This document shows, one piece after another, positions 1 to 9,319 of a stretch of 64,000 nt of DNA. The translations under genes and the position numbers were made by a program. Origin of the DNA: Syntrophotalea acetylenivorans (GTDB taxonomy: Bacteria; Desulfobacterota; Desulfuromonadia; Desulfuromonadales; Syntrophotaleaceae); NCBI RefSeq assembly GCF_001887775.1, contig NZ_CP015519.1, positions 744,001 to 808,000 on the forward strand. The letters are read 5' to 3'. How positions within the stretch are numbered: position 1 is the first letter of the stretch; each line of letters starts with the position of its first letter. The notes beneath the pieces are model-generated. The model was given only the letters and a program-made list of their open reading frames with translations. It searched no databases and was not told the DNA's origin.

Positions 1-974
1 CCGGGGATACCGGAAGTGCCGCCATCTATGGGGTGCGGGGTAAAGAAAACATCAATATTTTCATTCTTCACCCCCATCAAAAAGTCTCCCCCATACAAGA
101 ACTGCAGATGACCACGGTTACCGACCCCAATGTCTTTAACCTGGCTATTCGCGGGACTTTTGATGACGGCCAGCGTATTGTCAAAGAAGTTTTCGGAGAC
201 CTCGATTTCAAATCCGAATTTTCTTTAGGGGCGGTAAACTCCATCAACTGGGCAAGGGTTTTGGCCCAGGTTGTTTATTACTTCTATGCCTTTGGCCGAG
301 TACAACGGGACACCGGCTGCAAGGAAGCATATTTTTCAGTACCGACCGGTAATTTCGGCGACATCTTTGCCGGATTTATCGCGAAACGTATGGGGCTGCC
401 TATCCGCCGTCTTATTCTAGCCACCAACGAAAACGACATCCTGTCACGCTTTGTAGGAAAAGGCGACTATTCCATTGCCGATGTGGTAGAAACCCCTGCC
501 CCGTCCATGGACATTCAGTTAGCCAGCAACTTCGAGCGTTATCTTTACTATCTGATGGATCAAGACACCGCCAAAGTTCGCAAGGCCATGGCCGACTTTT
601 CCAGCACGGGGGGCTTGAGTTTCGATGCGAACCTGCAACAACGCGTAGCTCAGGACTTCCTCAGCGGGTCTGCCACTCGCAGCGAAACTATCGACACCAT
701 TCGGGACTTTTACCAAAAGACCGGATATATCCTGGATCCGCATACGGCTATCGGCGTCAAGGTCGGCAAAGAACAAACCGGCGGCGAGTGTCCTCTCATC
801 TGCCTGGCGACGGCTCACCCGGCCAAATTTGGAGATGCTGTCCAAGAAGCCATCAATACCTCGCCGACCATGCCTGACTCCCTGGCCGGTATTGAAAAAC
901 GCCCTAGTCGATGTGAAATTATCGACGCCGAAACCGACGCAGTTCGCAATTTTGTCGAACAGCATAGCTGCTGA
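1..974 (+). CDS. thrC: threonine synthase, C-terminal part (5' end outside window)
   Basis: PLP enzyme converting O-phosphohomoserine to threonine and phosphate, the last step of threonine synthesis in the cytoplasm. The reading frame is open from the first bases (codons begin at base 3), so the gene is cut by the window edge. The visible part starts with the family's phosphate-binding stretch GDTGSAAIYG and continues through PTGNFGDIFAGF, both typical of fold-type II threonine synthases of the long (about 450-480 residue) class. The segment with the PLP-binding lysine lies upstream, outside the window. The GTG at 33 is only an internal valine and not a credible start. It ends with TGA at 972-974, followed by a strong hairpin shared with the convergent glnA. 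Confidence 0.93.
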   Translation, partial: GDTGSAAIYGVRGKENINIFILHPHQKVSPIQELQMTTVTDPNVFNLAIRGTFDDGQRIVKEVFGDLDFKSEFSLGAVNSINWARVLAQVVYYFYAFGRVQRDTGCKEAYFSVPTGNFGDIFAGFIAKRMGLPIRRLILATNENDILSRFVGKGDYSIADVVETPAPSMDIQLASNFERYLYYLMDQDTAKVRKAMADFSSTGGLSFDANLQQRVAQDFLSGSATRSETIDTIRDFYQKTGYILDPHTAIGVKVGKEQTGGECPLICLATAHPAKFGDAVQEAINTSPTMPDSLAGIEKRPSRCEIIDAETDAVRNFVEQHSC

Positions 975-1025
975 CCTTGATCATTCTGAGACGTATTCTT
1001 CTCAGGAACTTTAAAAACAAAAAAA

Positions 1026-1045
1026 CCCCGGTCCTAGGACCGGGG
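1026..1045. terminator. bidirectional rho-independent terminator between thrC and glnA
   Basis: A perfect 20-base palindrome, ccccggtcctaggaccgggg, is flanked by A-rich sequence on the left and a run of seven T on the right. Read on either strand it gives a GC-rich hairpin followed by U-rich sequence, so it can end both thrC (plus) and glnA (minus). Confidence 0.93.
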
Positions 1046-1073
1046 TTTTTTTGTTTAACAACCAACGACGAAA

Positions 1074-2483
1074 TTAGCAGTCGTAGTAAAGAGCGAACTC
1101 TTCAGGTACCGGACGCATGCGAACCGGGTTAACTTCAGCTTCGGTCTTGTACTCGATCCACTTCTCAATAACATCTTCGGTGAATACGTCGCCCTTGAGC
1201 AGGAAGTCATGATCGGTCTTAAGAGCTTCGAGAGCTTCAGCCAAAGTACCGGCAACGCAAGGAATGTCAGCCAGCTCTTCAGGAGGCAGAGCGTAAAGGT
1301 CTTTATCCAGAGGCTCGCCCGGATCCAGTTTGTTCTCGATACCGTCGAGACCAGCCATAAGAATGGCCGAGAAGCACAGGTAGCCATTGGAAGACGGATC
1401 AGGAGTACGATACTCGACTCGCTTGGACTTGGGATTCGAGGTGGTCGGGATACGCAGAGCAGCAGAGCGGTTACGGCCGGAGTAGGCCAGGTTAACCGGC
1501 GCTTCGAAGCCAGGCACCAGACGCTTGTAGGAGTTGGTGCTGGGGTTGGTGAAGGCGCACAGAGCCTTCGCGTGCTTGATGATACCGCCGATGAAGTACA
1601 GGGCGTTCTTGGACAGACCGGCGTAGCCGTCGCCGGCGAAGGTGTTTTCGCCGTCTTTCCAGATCGAAACGTGGCAGTGCATGCCGCTGCCATTGTCGTC
1701 AAAGAGAGGCTTGGGCATGAAGGTTACGGTCTTGCCATTGCGTACTGCAACGTTTTTGATGATGTATTTGAACCACTGAAGAGTGTCGCCCATGCTGACC
1801 AGAGAATCGAAACGCATGTCGATTTCGCACTGACCGCCGGTGGCCACTTCGTGGTGAGAAGCTTCAATGCGCATCCCAACGCTCTGCAGGACCTGAACCA
1901 TCTCGTTACGCAGGTCAACCAGGGAATCGGTGGGGGCGCAGGGGAAGTAACCTTCCTTGTGGCGGGGCTTGTAACCGAGGTTGGGGTACTCTTCACGACC
2001 GGTGTTCCAGATGCCTTCGGTAGTGTCGACGCTGTAGAAAGACTGGTTGCAGCTGGAAGCGTAGCGCACGTCTTCAAAAACGAAGAATTCAGGCTCGGGA
2101 CCGATGAAAGCGGTATCGCCAATTCCGGTAGACTTGAGGTAAGCTTCAGCTTTCTGTGCGATGAAGCGGGGATCACGGCTGTAACCTTCTTTGGTGATCG
2201 GATCGTAGATGTTGCAGATCAGGCTCAGGGTGGTCATTTCTACGAAAGGATCGATCATCGCGGTGCTGGGATCAGGAACGATCGCCATATCGCTGTTGTG
2301 GATCGGCTGCCAACCGCGGATGGAAGAACCGTCAAATCCGAGGCCATCTTCAAAAACCTCTTCTTCAAACTCGCTCACCGGGGTGGTGAAATGCTGCCAG
2401 ATACCGACAAAATCCAGAAACTTGTAATCCACCATCTGGACATTATTTTCCTTGGCAAACTGAATTACCTCTTTTGGCGTCAT
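1074..2483 (-). CDS. glnA: type I glutamine synthetase
   Basis: ATP-dependent ligation of ammonium to glutamate, the central ammonium-assimilation enzyme, a cytoplasmic dodecamer. The 469-residue length and motifs fit GSI-beta: DGSSIRGW near residue 52, the catalytic MHCHVS stretch near 270 and the NRSAALRIP region near 340. Tyr397 lies in KDLYALP, the context adenylylated by GlnE in this subclass, so covalent regulation is expected. The start at 2483 has AAGGAGT upstream. It follows glnB by 77 bases on the same strand and is likely co-transcribed; a bidirectional terminator lies beyond its stop. Confidence 0.97.
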   Translation of the reverse strand: MTPKEVIQFAKENNVQMVDYKFLDFVGIWQHFTTPVSEFEEEVFEDGLGFDGSSIRGWQPIHNSDMAIVPDPSTAMIDPFVEMTTLSLICNIYDPITKEGYSRDPRFIAQKAEAYLKSTGIGDTAFIGPEPEFFVFEDVRYASSCNQSFYSVDTTEGIWNTGREEYPNLGYKPRHKEGYFPCAPTDSLVDLRNEMVQVLQSVGMRIEASHHEVATGGQCEIDMRFDSLVSMGDTLQWFKYIIKNVAVRNGKTVTFMPKPLFDDNGSGMHCHVSIWKDGENTFAGDGYAGLSKNALYFIGGIIKHAKALCAFTNPSTNSYKRLVPGFEAPVNLAYSGRNRSAALRIPTTSNPKSKRVEYRTPDPSSNGYLCFSAILMAGLDGIENKLDPGEPLDKDLYALPPEELADIPCVAGTLAEALEALKTDHDFLLKGDVFTEDVIEKWIEYKTEAEVNPVRMRPVPEEFALYYDC

Positions 2484-2560
2484 TGCGCTACTCCTTTAGA
2501 TTTTTAATGCGTTTTCAGAACCACACCCGGCGGATATCCCCCGGCTTCAATAGCTTGTTA

Positions 2561-2992
<432 letters not shown>

Positions 2993-3034
2993 TCAAGCGC
3001 AACCAAGTCTTCTTCTAGTTTCCACACCTGACTG

Positions 3035-3050
3035 AGCAATTCCCTTGCCA
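3035..3050 (-). promoter_or_regulatory. sigma-54 (-24/-12) promoter element upstream of glnB-glnA
   Basis: Read on the minus strand the bases are TGGCAAGGGAATTGCT. They carry the invariant GG and GC separated by 10 bases, as in the RpoN consensus TGGCAC-N5-TTGCA. A start site about 12 bases downstream would leave a leader of roughly 125 bases before glnB. Nitrogen-limited, NtrC-type activation is the established role of such promoters at glnA operons; I could not find a convincing NtrC dyad in the bases upstream. The rest of the 2900-3293 gap holds nothing else I recognise. Confidence 0.65.
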
Positions 3051-3293
3051 AAACAACCAACCAACCTGAAATAAGAAGCTAACATGCTGAAAAACGATTA
3101 CTTTTCAAGAAAGTGCTATTTGCATTCAAACTACAAAACCTGAACCAACGGACAAAACTGCCTGTTTTTTGGGCACGCCAAGCTGCACGGAGATGTTTTT
3201 TTAGGCATTCAATCGTTATGCATTATACAGTTTCAAAGGAATTATCCTAAACAAAAGATGGTGATAAAAACATAAAAAAACCAAACAAGGTCT

Positions 3294-3836
3294 TTAAGTA
3301 TTTGAAAACGGGGACGTTAAGGCGCCTCGATTGCTCTCCCACTCCAAAAACAGGCTCCATTCATGTTCGAAATTAGGAGTCAAAAAACCACTGCCCAGCA
3401 TTTGAGCAATTCTTTCCGGTGAGTAAAAAGCAACCGCTTCTATCTCTTTGGGATCGAAGTGGACTGGACCATCGTAGCAGAGCCAAAAGGAAGTAACATT
3501 TTCCGATTCAAAGGTGTTGCGGTGGGGGTAAGAATATAAAAGTTCAAGGGGCTGATTAATAATACCCAGTTCTTCAGCCATCTCCCGGAGGGCGCCTGCC
3601 AGATAATCTTCTCCCGGATCGAGGTGACCTCCAACGCTGGTATCCCAGCGGCCGGGCTGCACATCCTTAAATCTGGAGCGTTTTTGTAAAAGTACCTGCC
3701 CCGCACTGTTAAATACCAAAACATGAGCAACACGGTGAATCAACGCAGGATTACCGTGACACGCAGACCTGGGTGCCTGACCGATTACCCGGTCTTGGTC
3801 GTCTACAATATCAAACAATTCTTCCATGGGAACCAT
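3294..3836 (-). CDS. NUDIX hydrolase (YfcD-like)
   Basis: Predicted hydrolase of a nucleoside-diphosphate-linked substrate, metal dependent and cytoplasmic. The complete NUDIX box (G-x5-E-x7-REVxEExGU type) occupies residues 70-92, with G70, E76, R84, E85, E88 and E89 all present. The N-terminal start MEELFDIVDDQDRVIG resembles the YfcD/isopentenyl-diphosphate-isomerase-like subgroup, whose substrates are mostly undefined. The ATG at 3834-3836 directly abuts the stop codon of the DUF2148 gene (TAGATG), so translation is probably coupled; a second ATG three codons on is possible. The 180-residue length fits. Confidence 0.88.
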   Translation of the reverse strand: MVPMEELFDIVDDQDRVIGQAPRSACHGNPALIHRVAHVLVFNSAGQVLLQKRSRFKDVQPGRWDTSVGGHLDPGEDYLAGALREMAEELGIINQPLELLYSYPHRNTFESENVTSFWLCYDGPVHFDPKEIEAVAFYSPERIAQMLGSGFLTPNFEHEWSLFLEWESNRGALTSPFSNT

Positions 3837-4367
3837 CTACCCACGGTCGAAAAAGAGATTTTTACCACGGGCCGACAAGGGAATTCCGTAAGCCATCGAT
3901 ACATCGGGGCCTAACAGCTTAAGTTCTACCGCCGCCTTGCCGACAGAATACATAATCCGATTGTCCAACCGCAGATCGGCAGCACGACTGACTGCCGACC
4001 CCAACGCTATACCGAGGTCACCGCTGTTAAAGGCGCAAACCCCACCAGATTCACTGAGTTTCTGGCAATCTTCAAACCCACAGTATCCACAATGCGGCAA
4101 CCCCATAACTTCCTTACGGGTGCCGATCAATACAACCACAGGTGAATCGTCAATGTTCTGGGCATCACGCTCAAAGAACGCTACGCCGTCACGGCGGGCT
4201 ATATCCCTCATTGTGTCGGCAAGGCGGGTTTTATCTGCCCCACTGACAATACCCGTCACCAAAAAATCACGACCTCTAGCCTTGGGTGCTGTACGGGCAG
4301 CGATACACAATTGATGTGCCATCTCGACAAGTGTTTGGGTATGAGATTCGGCATTAAGGTTCAACAT
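3837..4367 (-). CDS. DUF2148 ferredoxin-like domain protein
   Basis: Small conserved protein of anaerobes with no assigned reaction. It has four cysteines suited to bind an Fe-S cluster or metal, C93, C96, C101 and C111, in the motif CGYCGFEDC followed by GGVC. A family-typical stretch follows (GIALGSAVSRAADLRLDNR). The 176-residue length is usual for DUF2148. It abuts the downstream NUDIX gene without a spacer and sits 142 bases after the COG2403 gene on the same strand. The pairing with NUDIX and aldehyde-dehydrogenase genes gives no clear pathway. The family call is firm, the function unknown. Confidence 0.85.
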   Translation of the reverse strand: MLNLNAESHTQTLVEMAHQLCIAARTAPKARGRDFLVTGIVSGADKTRLADTMRDIARRDGVAFFERDAQNIDDSPVVVLIGTRKEVMGLPHCGYCGFEDCQKLSESGGVCAFNSGDLGIALGSAVSRAADLRLDNRIMYSVGKAAVELKLLGPDVSMAYGIPLSARGKNLFFDRG

Positions 4368-4509
4368 GAAATAAGCCTCGACAAAATCACCTGCGACACA
4401 TTACAGCAAGAGGCTGTATCCTACCCTCTTGCCAACACCTGTCAAGAGGAAATTATAGAAGCCCCAAGGGCCACTCCACCCATCAACAAAAAAGGAGGTT
4501 AAAATACAA

Positions 4510-5856
4510 CTAGGATGACCTTTGCTGATGCAACCAGGCAAGAATTAGCTCGTGCATTTCATTTTTATTTTGTTCGATAAATTCGTAACGTACCTGCTCT
4601 ATGGGTTTTTTCAATTGAAGCAAACGATTCAGGTCCACCGGAGTTGCCGATACGATTAAATCACAGTCCACTTTTTCCAGGGTCAAGCGCAAATCTTCCA
4701 ATTGCTGCACGGTGTACCCCATGGCAGGCAACACGCGAGACAGATGAGGCCAACTTTCATAGACGGCACGCAAGCTTCCATGCGCGACAGAGCGAGGGTC
4801 AACAACCTCTGATGCACCGTAACGTTGCGCGGCAACCATGCCAGCTCCATAAGCCATGCCGCCGTGGGTCACGGTGGGGCCATCTTCCACCACCACAACG
4901 CGCTTCCCTTGTAGAGCTTGAGGGTTATCCAATAGCACCTCCAGACGTCCCTCAATGACATCGGCTGTCGGATTTAGCTCTTGAATATTGTCCTGCACTC
5001 TATCCAACTGCTGCTGGCTTGCCTCATCAACTTTATTCATTACCAACACATTTGCCCGCCGTAAATTCACCTGGCCGGGATAATACTCAATTTCATCCCC
5101 AGCCCGTAAGGGGTCGAGCAGTACCACTTCAAGGTCCGGACGAAAAAATGGCGTATCGTTATTGCCACCGTCCCAGATGATTAGATCCCCGGCTTTTTCA
5201 GCTTCGTCTAGAATAGCTTGATAATCGACTCCACAGTACACGCTAACCCCTAAATTCAATAGAGGTTCGAACTCTTCCCGCTCTTCAAGGGTCCAAAGTG
5301 ATTCTTGAAGGTCCACTTCGGCAGAAATTCGCTGCACCGCCCTGCCCTCTAAATCGCCATACGCCATGGGATGCCGTACTACAACCGGCCGCTGGCCTTC
5401 AGCAATCAGAAGCTTGCATAAAAAACGTACCAGCGGACTTTTCCCGCAACCGGTACGTACGGCGCAAACAGACAAGACCGGCACACTAGCTGACAACATG
5501 GTTTGTTCAATAGACGGCAAGATAAACTGACTGCCAAGGGCTAATACGTCAGACGCGATGGTCATCAACTGCTGATGGGATATATCGCTGTAGGAAAATA
5601 CCACTTCTACATCTTTAGTTGCCAAAAGCGATGGCAATTCCTTTTCATCGACGATGGGAATTCCCCGGGGATAGTTTGGCCCTGATAATTCGGGTGGATA
5701 GCACCGATTCTGCTGGAAAGGAATTTGGGCGGCCGTGAAGGCAACAACCTCGATCTCCGGTCGATGTCGATATAGAACGTTAAAATTATGGAAATCACGT
5801 CCACCAGCTCCAAGAATAACCACTTTACGGCGCTGGTGGACATCTACTGGGAACAT
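4510..5856 (-). CDS. COG2403 GTPase / cyclic 2,3-diphosphoglycerate synthetase-like protein
   Basis: Predicted P-loop NTPase related to archaeal cyclic 2,3-diphosphoglycerate synthetase. An N-terminal Rossmann-like part (residues 10-120) begins with the nucleotide-binding motif VVILGAGGRDFHNF. A P-loop with GCGKS lies at 136-140, a DGGN stretch near 229 and NKVD (guanine-specificity-type motif) at 274-277. The 448-residue length fits the family. The start codon overlaps the stop of the upstream aldehyde dehydrogenase by one base (TAATG) with AGGAG just upstream, implying tight coupling. In bacteria the real substrate is unsettled; cyclic-diphosphoglycerate synthesis is only a homology-based suggestion. 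Confidence 0.82.
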   Translation of the reverse strand: MFPVDVHQRRKVVILGAGGRDFHNFNVLYRHRPEIEVVAFTAAQIPFQQNRCYPPELSGPNYPRGIPIVDEKELPSLLATKDVEVVFSYSDISHQQLMTIASDVLALGSQFILPSIEQTMLSASVPVLSVCAVRTGCGKSPLVRFLCKLLIAEGQRPVVVRHPMAYGDLEGRAVQRISAEVDLQESLWTLEEREEFEPLLNLGVSVYCGVDYQAILDEAEKAGDLIIWDGGNNDTPFFRPDLEVVLLDPLRAGDEIEYYPGQVNLRRANVLVMNKVDEASQQQLDRVQDNIQELNPTADVIEGRLEVLLDNPQALQGKRVVVVEDGPTVTHGGMAYGAGMVAAQRYGASEVVDPRSVAHGSLRAVYESWPHLSRVLPAMGYTVQQLEDLRLTLEKVDCDLIVSATPVDLNRLLQLKKPIEQVRYEFIEQNKNEMHELILAWLHQQRSS

Positions 5857-7352
5857 TATGTTGACTCCTGAGAGATCTGGGCCTTTTGCAGGCGGCCACT
5901 AAAATCTCGATAGATCACCTTAATTCGGGAATAGAAGTCAATCCCACCCATCCTCCCGCCGGCCTCAGGGTGTCCCGAACCGGAATGCTTAAAGCCGCCG
6001 AAAGGCAGTTGGATTTCTGCGCCGATGGTGCTGGCATTTATATAAACCAGCCCACTATCCAGGTCACCTTCGGCGCGGGCGGCATGATTGACATTATTCG
6101 TGTAGATCGACGTAGACAAACCGTAACGGCTCTGGTTGACCAGTCTGATCCCTTCTTCATAGTCGGCACAGGACATGACCGCCACTACCGGGCCGAAAAT
6201 TTCTTCCTCAACAATACGCATTCCGGGCCGGGCATTAGCGAAGACAGCCGGCTTCATAAAATAGCCTTCTTGCAGACTTCCCCCGTCTGCCCGCTCACCG
6301 CCACACATCAATTCAGCCCCCTCTTCCTGGCCTATTCGGATATATTCCATAACTTTATCCAAAGCTGGGGCATTGATCAGCGGCCCGACGTCGGTCTCTG
6401 GCAACAATCCGTCTCCTAAGCGCAGAGCATTGGCCGCATCAATCAGTCGGGTCAAGAACCGATCATAAATCGTTTGTTCCAGGATTATTCGGCTGGCTGC
6501 GGTGCAACGCTGGCCGGTGGTCCCGAAAGCCCCCCACAACACCCCGTGCAGGGCAAGATCCAGATCGGCATCCTTAAGAATGAGAATGGCATTTTTACCA
6601 CCCATTTCCATCGCGATGGGTCGGTGCAAAACCGCCGCATGCTGGGCCAGTGTTTCACCTACGGCACAAGAACCGGTAAAAGAAATTCCATCTACATCGG
6701 GATGAGTCGCCAGATATTCCCCGACTTTCTTACCCTGCCCCATAACCAGGTTCAACACCCCTGGAGGCAGCCCGGCTTCTTCAAGAATCTCCACCAGAAG
6801 AGCCGCGCAATAGGGACTATCCGAAGAAGGTTTGAATACGGCCGTATTGCCGCAAATCAAAGAAGCGAAGATCTTCCAGACAGGGATGGCGACAGGAAAG
6901 TTCCAGGGGGTGATCAGCGCAAAAACCCCGTGAGGTACCCGTATCGACTTGCCATCCTTATGGGGCAGCTCGCAAGGCACAGTCTCCCCGACCAGCCTCC
7001 TACCTTCACCGGCCATATAATAGGCCATATCGATGGCTTCCTGAATATCACCCAGACCTTCAGAAGATACCTTTCCCATCTCCCTGGTCACGCTTTTACC
7101 TAATTCCGGTTTGGCTCGCTGTAACATTTCAGCGGCTTTATACAATATCTCAGCCCTTCTAGGAGCAGGAAAGTCCCGCCATGCGGGATAAGCCTCCCTT
7201 GCAGCTGCGACCGCCCTATCGACATCAATTTTGGCGGAAAGTGGATAACGGGTAACAATATCTGAGATACGCGCCGGATTTACACTTTGGGCAAATTCAC
7301 CGCTGCTCGGCAAAACCCATTCACCGCCGATATAATTATTGATTCGGGTCAT
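5856..7352 (-). CDS. NAD(P)-dependent aldehyde dehydrogenase
   Basis: Oxidises an aldehyde to its carboxylate. All catalytic landmarks are present: PWNFP with N151, K174 in the cofactor-binding loop, E249 in MEMGGKN and nucleophile C283 in GQRCTA. The start at 7352 is chosen because GGGAGG precedes it and homologues begin with a similar INNYIGGEW; an upstream in-frame ATG at 7415 would add 21 unconserved residues. At 498 residues it is full length. The N-terminus resembles 2-oxoglutarate-semialdehyde dehydrogenases, but substrate cannot be assigned from sequence. It is translationally coupled to the COG2403 gene (TAATG). Confidence 0.9.
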   Translation of the reverse strand: MTRINNYIGGEWVLPSSGEFAQSVNPARISDIVTRYPLSAKIDVDRAVAAAREAYPAWRDFPAPRRAEILYKAAEMLQRAKPELGKSVTREMGKVSSEGLGDIQEAIDMAYYMAGEGRRLVGETVPCELPHKDGKSIRVPHGVFALITPWNFPVAIPVWKIFASLICGNTAVFKPSSDSPYCAALLVEILEEAGLPPGVLNLVMGQGKKVGEYLATHPDVDGISFTGSCAVGETLAQHAAVLHRPIAMEMGGKNAILILKDADLDLALHGVLWGAFGTTGQRCTAASRIILEQTIYDRFLTRLIDAANALRLGDGLLPETDVGPLINAPALDKVMEYIRIGQEEGAELMCGGERADGGSLQEGYFMKPAVFANARPGMRIVEEEIFGPVVAVMSCADYEEGIRLVNQSRYGLSTSIYTNNVNHAARAEGDLDSGLVYINASTIGAEIQLPFGGFKHSGSGHPEAGGRMGGIDFYSRIKVIYRDFSGRLQKAQISQEST

Positions 7353-7492
7353 GATATACCTCCCGCTAAAGGATGGTTTGGCCGGTTGCATGAGAACTTT
7401 TGCAAAGCATACCAAAGCGAAAGGTCACCGCAATACAAAGATACGGAGGACGAATTGTTACCTGCTGCAAAACAGGTTGAAGCGAGGATAAA

Positions 7493-7960
7493 TTATTGAG
7501 GGCTTGTCGGTACTTTGACCGTGGCTACAGCTGGGGACTGGGAGCGTGCAGAGGATTTAGCGTCGAATACCCAATATCGGTAACTAAAGAAATTCCAGAC
7601 CAGACTGGCAAAAGTCGCAGCGATTTTAGCCAAGTTGACCCAGATCGCCGGTGACAAAGCCACAGGAGACGCGCCGGGAAGAGTCAAAAGATAAACTATC
7701 GTACAATTAATGAGGAGACCGATAGTGGTCAGTAGAAAAAAGAGTCCCACATGGGGCAACGTTGAGGGCCGGCGGTCACCGAAAGTCCAATATTTATTAA
7801 ATAAATAGCTGTTCCCGCTGGCAACAGTGAAAGCCAGTGCATTGTAGGCGAACAGCTTCCATCCAACGGGATAACCATCCATCCACAACAAACCGTTAAG
7901 TACCCCGAAATCGATCAAGGTGTTTAACAATCCAACTATGGCGAACCGCATGAACTGCAT
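7493..7960 (-). CDS. GtrA-family membrane protein (putative undecaprenyl-sugar flippase)
   Basis: Small polytopic inner-membrane protein of 155 residues with four predicted membrane helices (about 5-25, 38-58, 73-95, 107-130). It carries family hallmarks: FAIVGLLNTLIDFGVL at the N-terminus, SYLFNKYWTF in the middle and WNFFSYRYWVF at the fourth helix. GtrA proteins are thought to move undecaprenyl-phosphate-linked sugars across the membrane for O-antigen or wall glycosylation, working with a GtrB-type GT2 and a GT-C transferase. Both partner types occur at 19.4-24.9 kb. It is transcribed away from flp. The C-terminal tail is Ser/Ala-rich and unlikely to be functional. Confidence 0.86.
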   Translation of the reverse strand: MQFMRFAIVGLLNTLIDFGVLNGLLWMDGYPVGWKLFAYNALAFTVASGNSYLFNKYWTFGDRRPSTLPHVGLFFLLTTIGLLINCTIVYLLTLPGASPVALSPAIWVNLAKIAATFASLVWNFFSYRYWVFDAKSSARSQSPAVATVKVPTSPQ

Positions 7961-8325
7961 TTAAAACAAAACCCTTCCCATCATACGCCCTGTCAACCGT
8001 TATATGATAACAGCCCATTGAGTTTTTCGCCAGTCGTTATATATACCTGATTACATTGAAAGGTTCCGCCTAATGTTTTCTCGCTAACTATTATTAAATT
8101 CCCTACTCGACTTGCTTGACACATTAAATATCCCCGTTACTCTTAAATCAAATGAGGGGTTTACCGAGTACCCAATGCATTACACGACGAACCCCATTTG
8201 ATATTTTCCACGATCTTTCCAATTATAAAACTTAACGTTCATTACCGGGCAGATAAACCAACCATCCGCCGTATGGCTACCTGCAAAGTCCAAGGGCGGG
8301 AGATATCAACCAAAGGAGGCAAAGA
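7961..8325. other. divergent intergenic region between gtrA-like gene and flp
   Basis: This 365-base AT-rich gap must hold the promoter for the Tad locus. TTGACA at 8116-8121 is followed after 16 bases by TACTCT, a weak sigma-70-type pair that would start transcription about 175 bases before flp. I find no -24/-12 element, riboswitch or hairpin that I would defend. AAAGGAGG at 8312-8319 is the flp ribosome binding site. Confidence 0.35.
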
Positions 8326-8505
8326 ATGAAAATGATGCTGCAAAAAGCCAAAGAATTATGGGTAAGCGAAGAAGGGGCTACGGCAACTGAATATGCCGTC
8401 ATGCTCGCACTGATTATCATCGTATCGATTGTCGCCATTACCGTCCTTGGTAACAAGGTCAATAACACGTTCCAGAACATTGCTGATCGTCTGCCAAACG
8501 GCTAA
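8326..8505 (+). CDS. flp: Flp-type type IVb major pilin
   Basis: Structural subunit of the Tad/Flp adhesive pilus, exported after removal of its leader. It is only 59 codons long, so length-filtered gene searches can miss it. ATG at 8326 has AAAGGAGG seven bases upstream; TAA ends at 8505. The 17-residue charged leader ends in Gly, with predicted cleavage at G17/A18. It is followed by ATATEYAV with Glu at +5 and Tyr at +6, the Flp motif, and then by a hydrophobic helix (LALIIIVSIVAITVLG). The mature pilin would have 42 residues and no cysteine. It is followed by the prepilin peptidase gene and the rest of the Tad machinery. Confidence 0.95.
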   Translation: MKMMLQKAKELWVSEEGATATEYAVMLALIIIVSIVAITVLGNKVNNTFQNIADRLPNG

Positions 8506-8569
8506 ATGTTTATTTGCTGAACTTTCTAGTTTTCCATGTGAATTATTTGAGACGAAGGAGGCAGCCAAC

Positions 8570-9184
8570 ATGACCTACCGTGGCAGCCAGGACATTCCAA
8601 GATATGCTACAGGAACCGTCGCCATGGGATTCGCTCTGTTTTTCATTTATCAGCAACGAGCGGACTGGGTCGTACTAGCTGCCTCCTCTTTTCTCTTCTT
8701 GATTTGCGCTAGCGACACTCTTTTTTCAAAGATTCCCAACCTCTTTAATTTAGTGTGGGTGCTTTTTGCCTTTGGCTACCACATTTACAACACAGGCCTG
8801 GCTGGTTTCAGCTTGGCCTTTTTGGGCTTATTCGCCGGGCTGGCTCTATTCCTTATCCCCTTTTTAATGGGCGGCATGGGAGCTGGAGACGTTAAAGCCC
8901 TAGCGGCACTGGGCGCCTTGTTGGGGCCTGCGACCATATTCCAGGTATTTATTTACACCGCCCTTTGGGGAGGTATCATGGGGCTGTTGCAATGCCTGTT
9001 TGTACCCCAGTTACGACAGGCTTGCATGGAGTGGATGCGCGCCCTTCGGTCAGGTCTTTTACCGGCTAATAGCATCACGGATATCCCGCGCCAAACACTT
9101 CGTTTTCCTTATGCGGCCGCGATTGCATTTGGTTATTACGCCTACATCAGTTGGGGCGGCCTGCTTAAACTGTTAGCGACATAA
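8570..9184 (+). CDS. tadV: Tad prepilin peptidase (A24 family, CpaA/TadV)
   Basis: Inner-membrane aspartyl protease that cleaves the leader of Flp and the pseudopilins TadE/TadG. The 204 residues hold about six membrane helices and the two catalytic aspartates: D49 (SDTLFSKIPN context) and D107 in GGMGAGDVK. The start at 8570 is chosen because GAAGGAGG precedes it; the frame is open further upstream but has no ribosome site there. It lies 64 bases behind flp, the usual order. The next gene, cpaB, begins after a 135-base gap. Confidence 0.93.
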   Translation: MTYRGSQDIPRYATGTVAMGFALFFIYQQRADWVVLAASSFLFLICASDTLFSKIPNLFNLVWVLFAFGYHIYNTGLAGFSLAFLGLFAGLALFLIPFLMGGMGAGDVKALAALGALLGPATIFQVFIYTALWGGIMGLLQCLFVPQLRQACMEWMRALRSGLLPANSITDIPRQTLRFPYAAAIAFGYYAYISWGGLLKLLAT

Positions 9185-9319
9185 CATTGTAAGTAATTCG
9201 CACCAGCCTGCTAAGGGTGTTGCGATCAACCATATAAGCAAATGGGTGAATTGCTGAAATTGTGGAGATCCAAAGATCTGATTCGGCACCCTTAAAAAAT
9301 AAGCGTGGAGGAGGTTTTC

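Noticed and set aside
1209-2507. Long plus-strand open frame (432 codons) opposite glnA
   Set aside because: It mirrors the highly conserved glnA codons, has no ribosome site and no recognisable domain; a GC-codon shadow.
3110-3190. NtrC-binding site upstream of the sigma-54 element
   Set aside because: GCAC/TGCAC words occur but as direct, not inverted, repeats; no dyad of the right spacing.
8241-8300. Sigma-54 promoter before flp (TGGCTACCTGCA)
   Set aside because: The GG-to-GC spacing is six, not ten, bases.
9185-9319. Possible riboswitch before cpaB (TAAGGGTG/CACCCTTA arms with an inner AGATC/GATCT stem)
   Set aside because: I looked for a GEMM c-di-GMP core and did not find its conserved GCAAAGCC-type segment; the arms are short and far apart.
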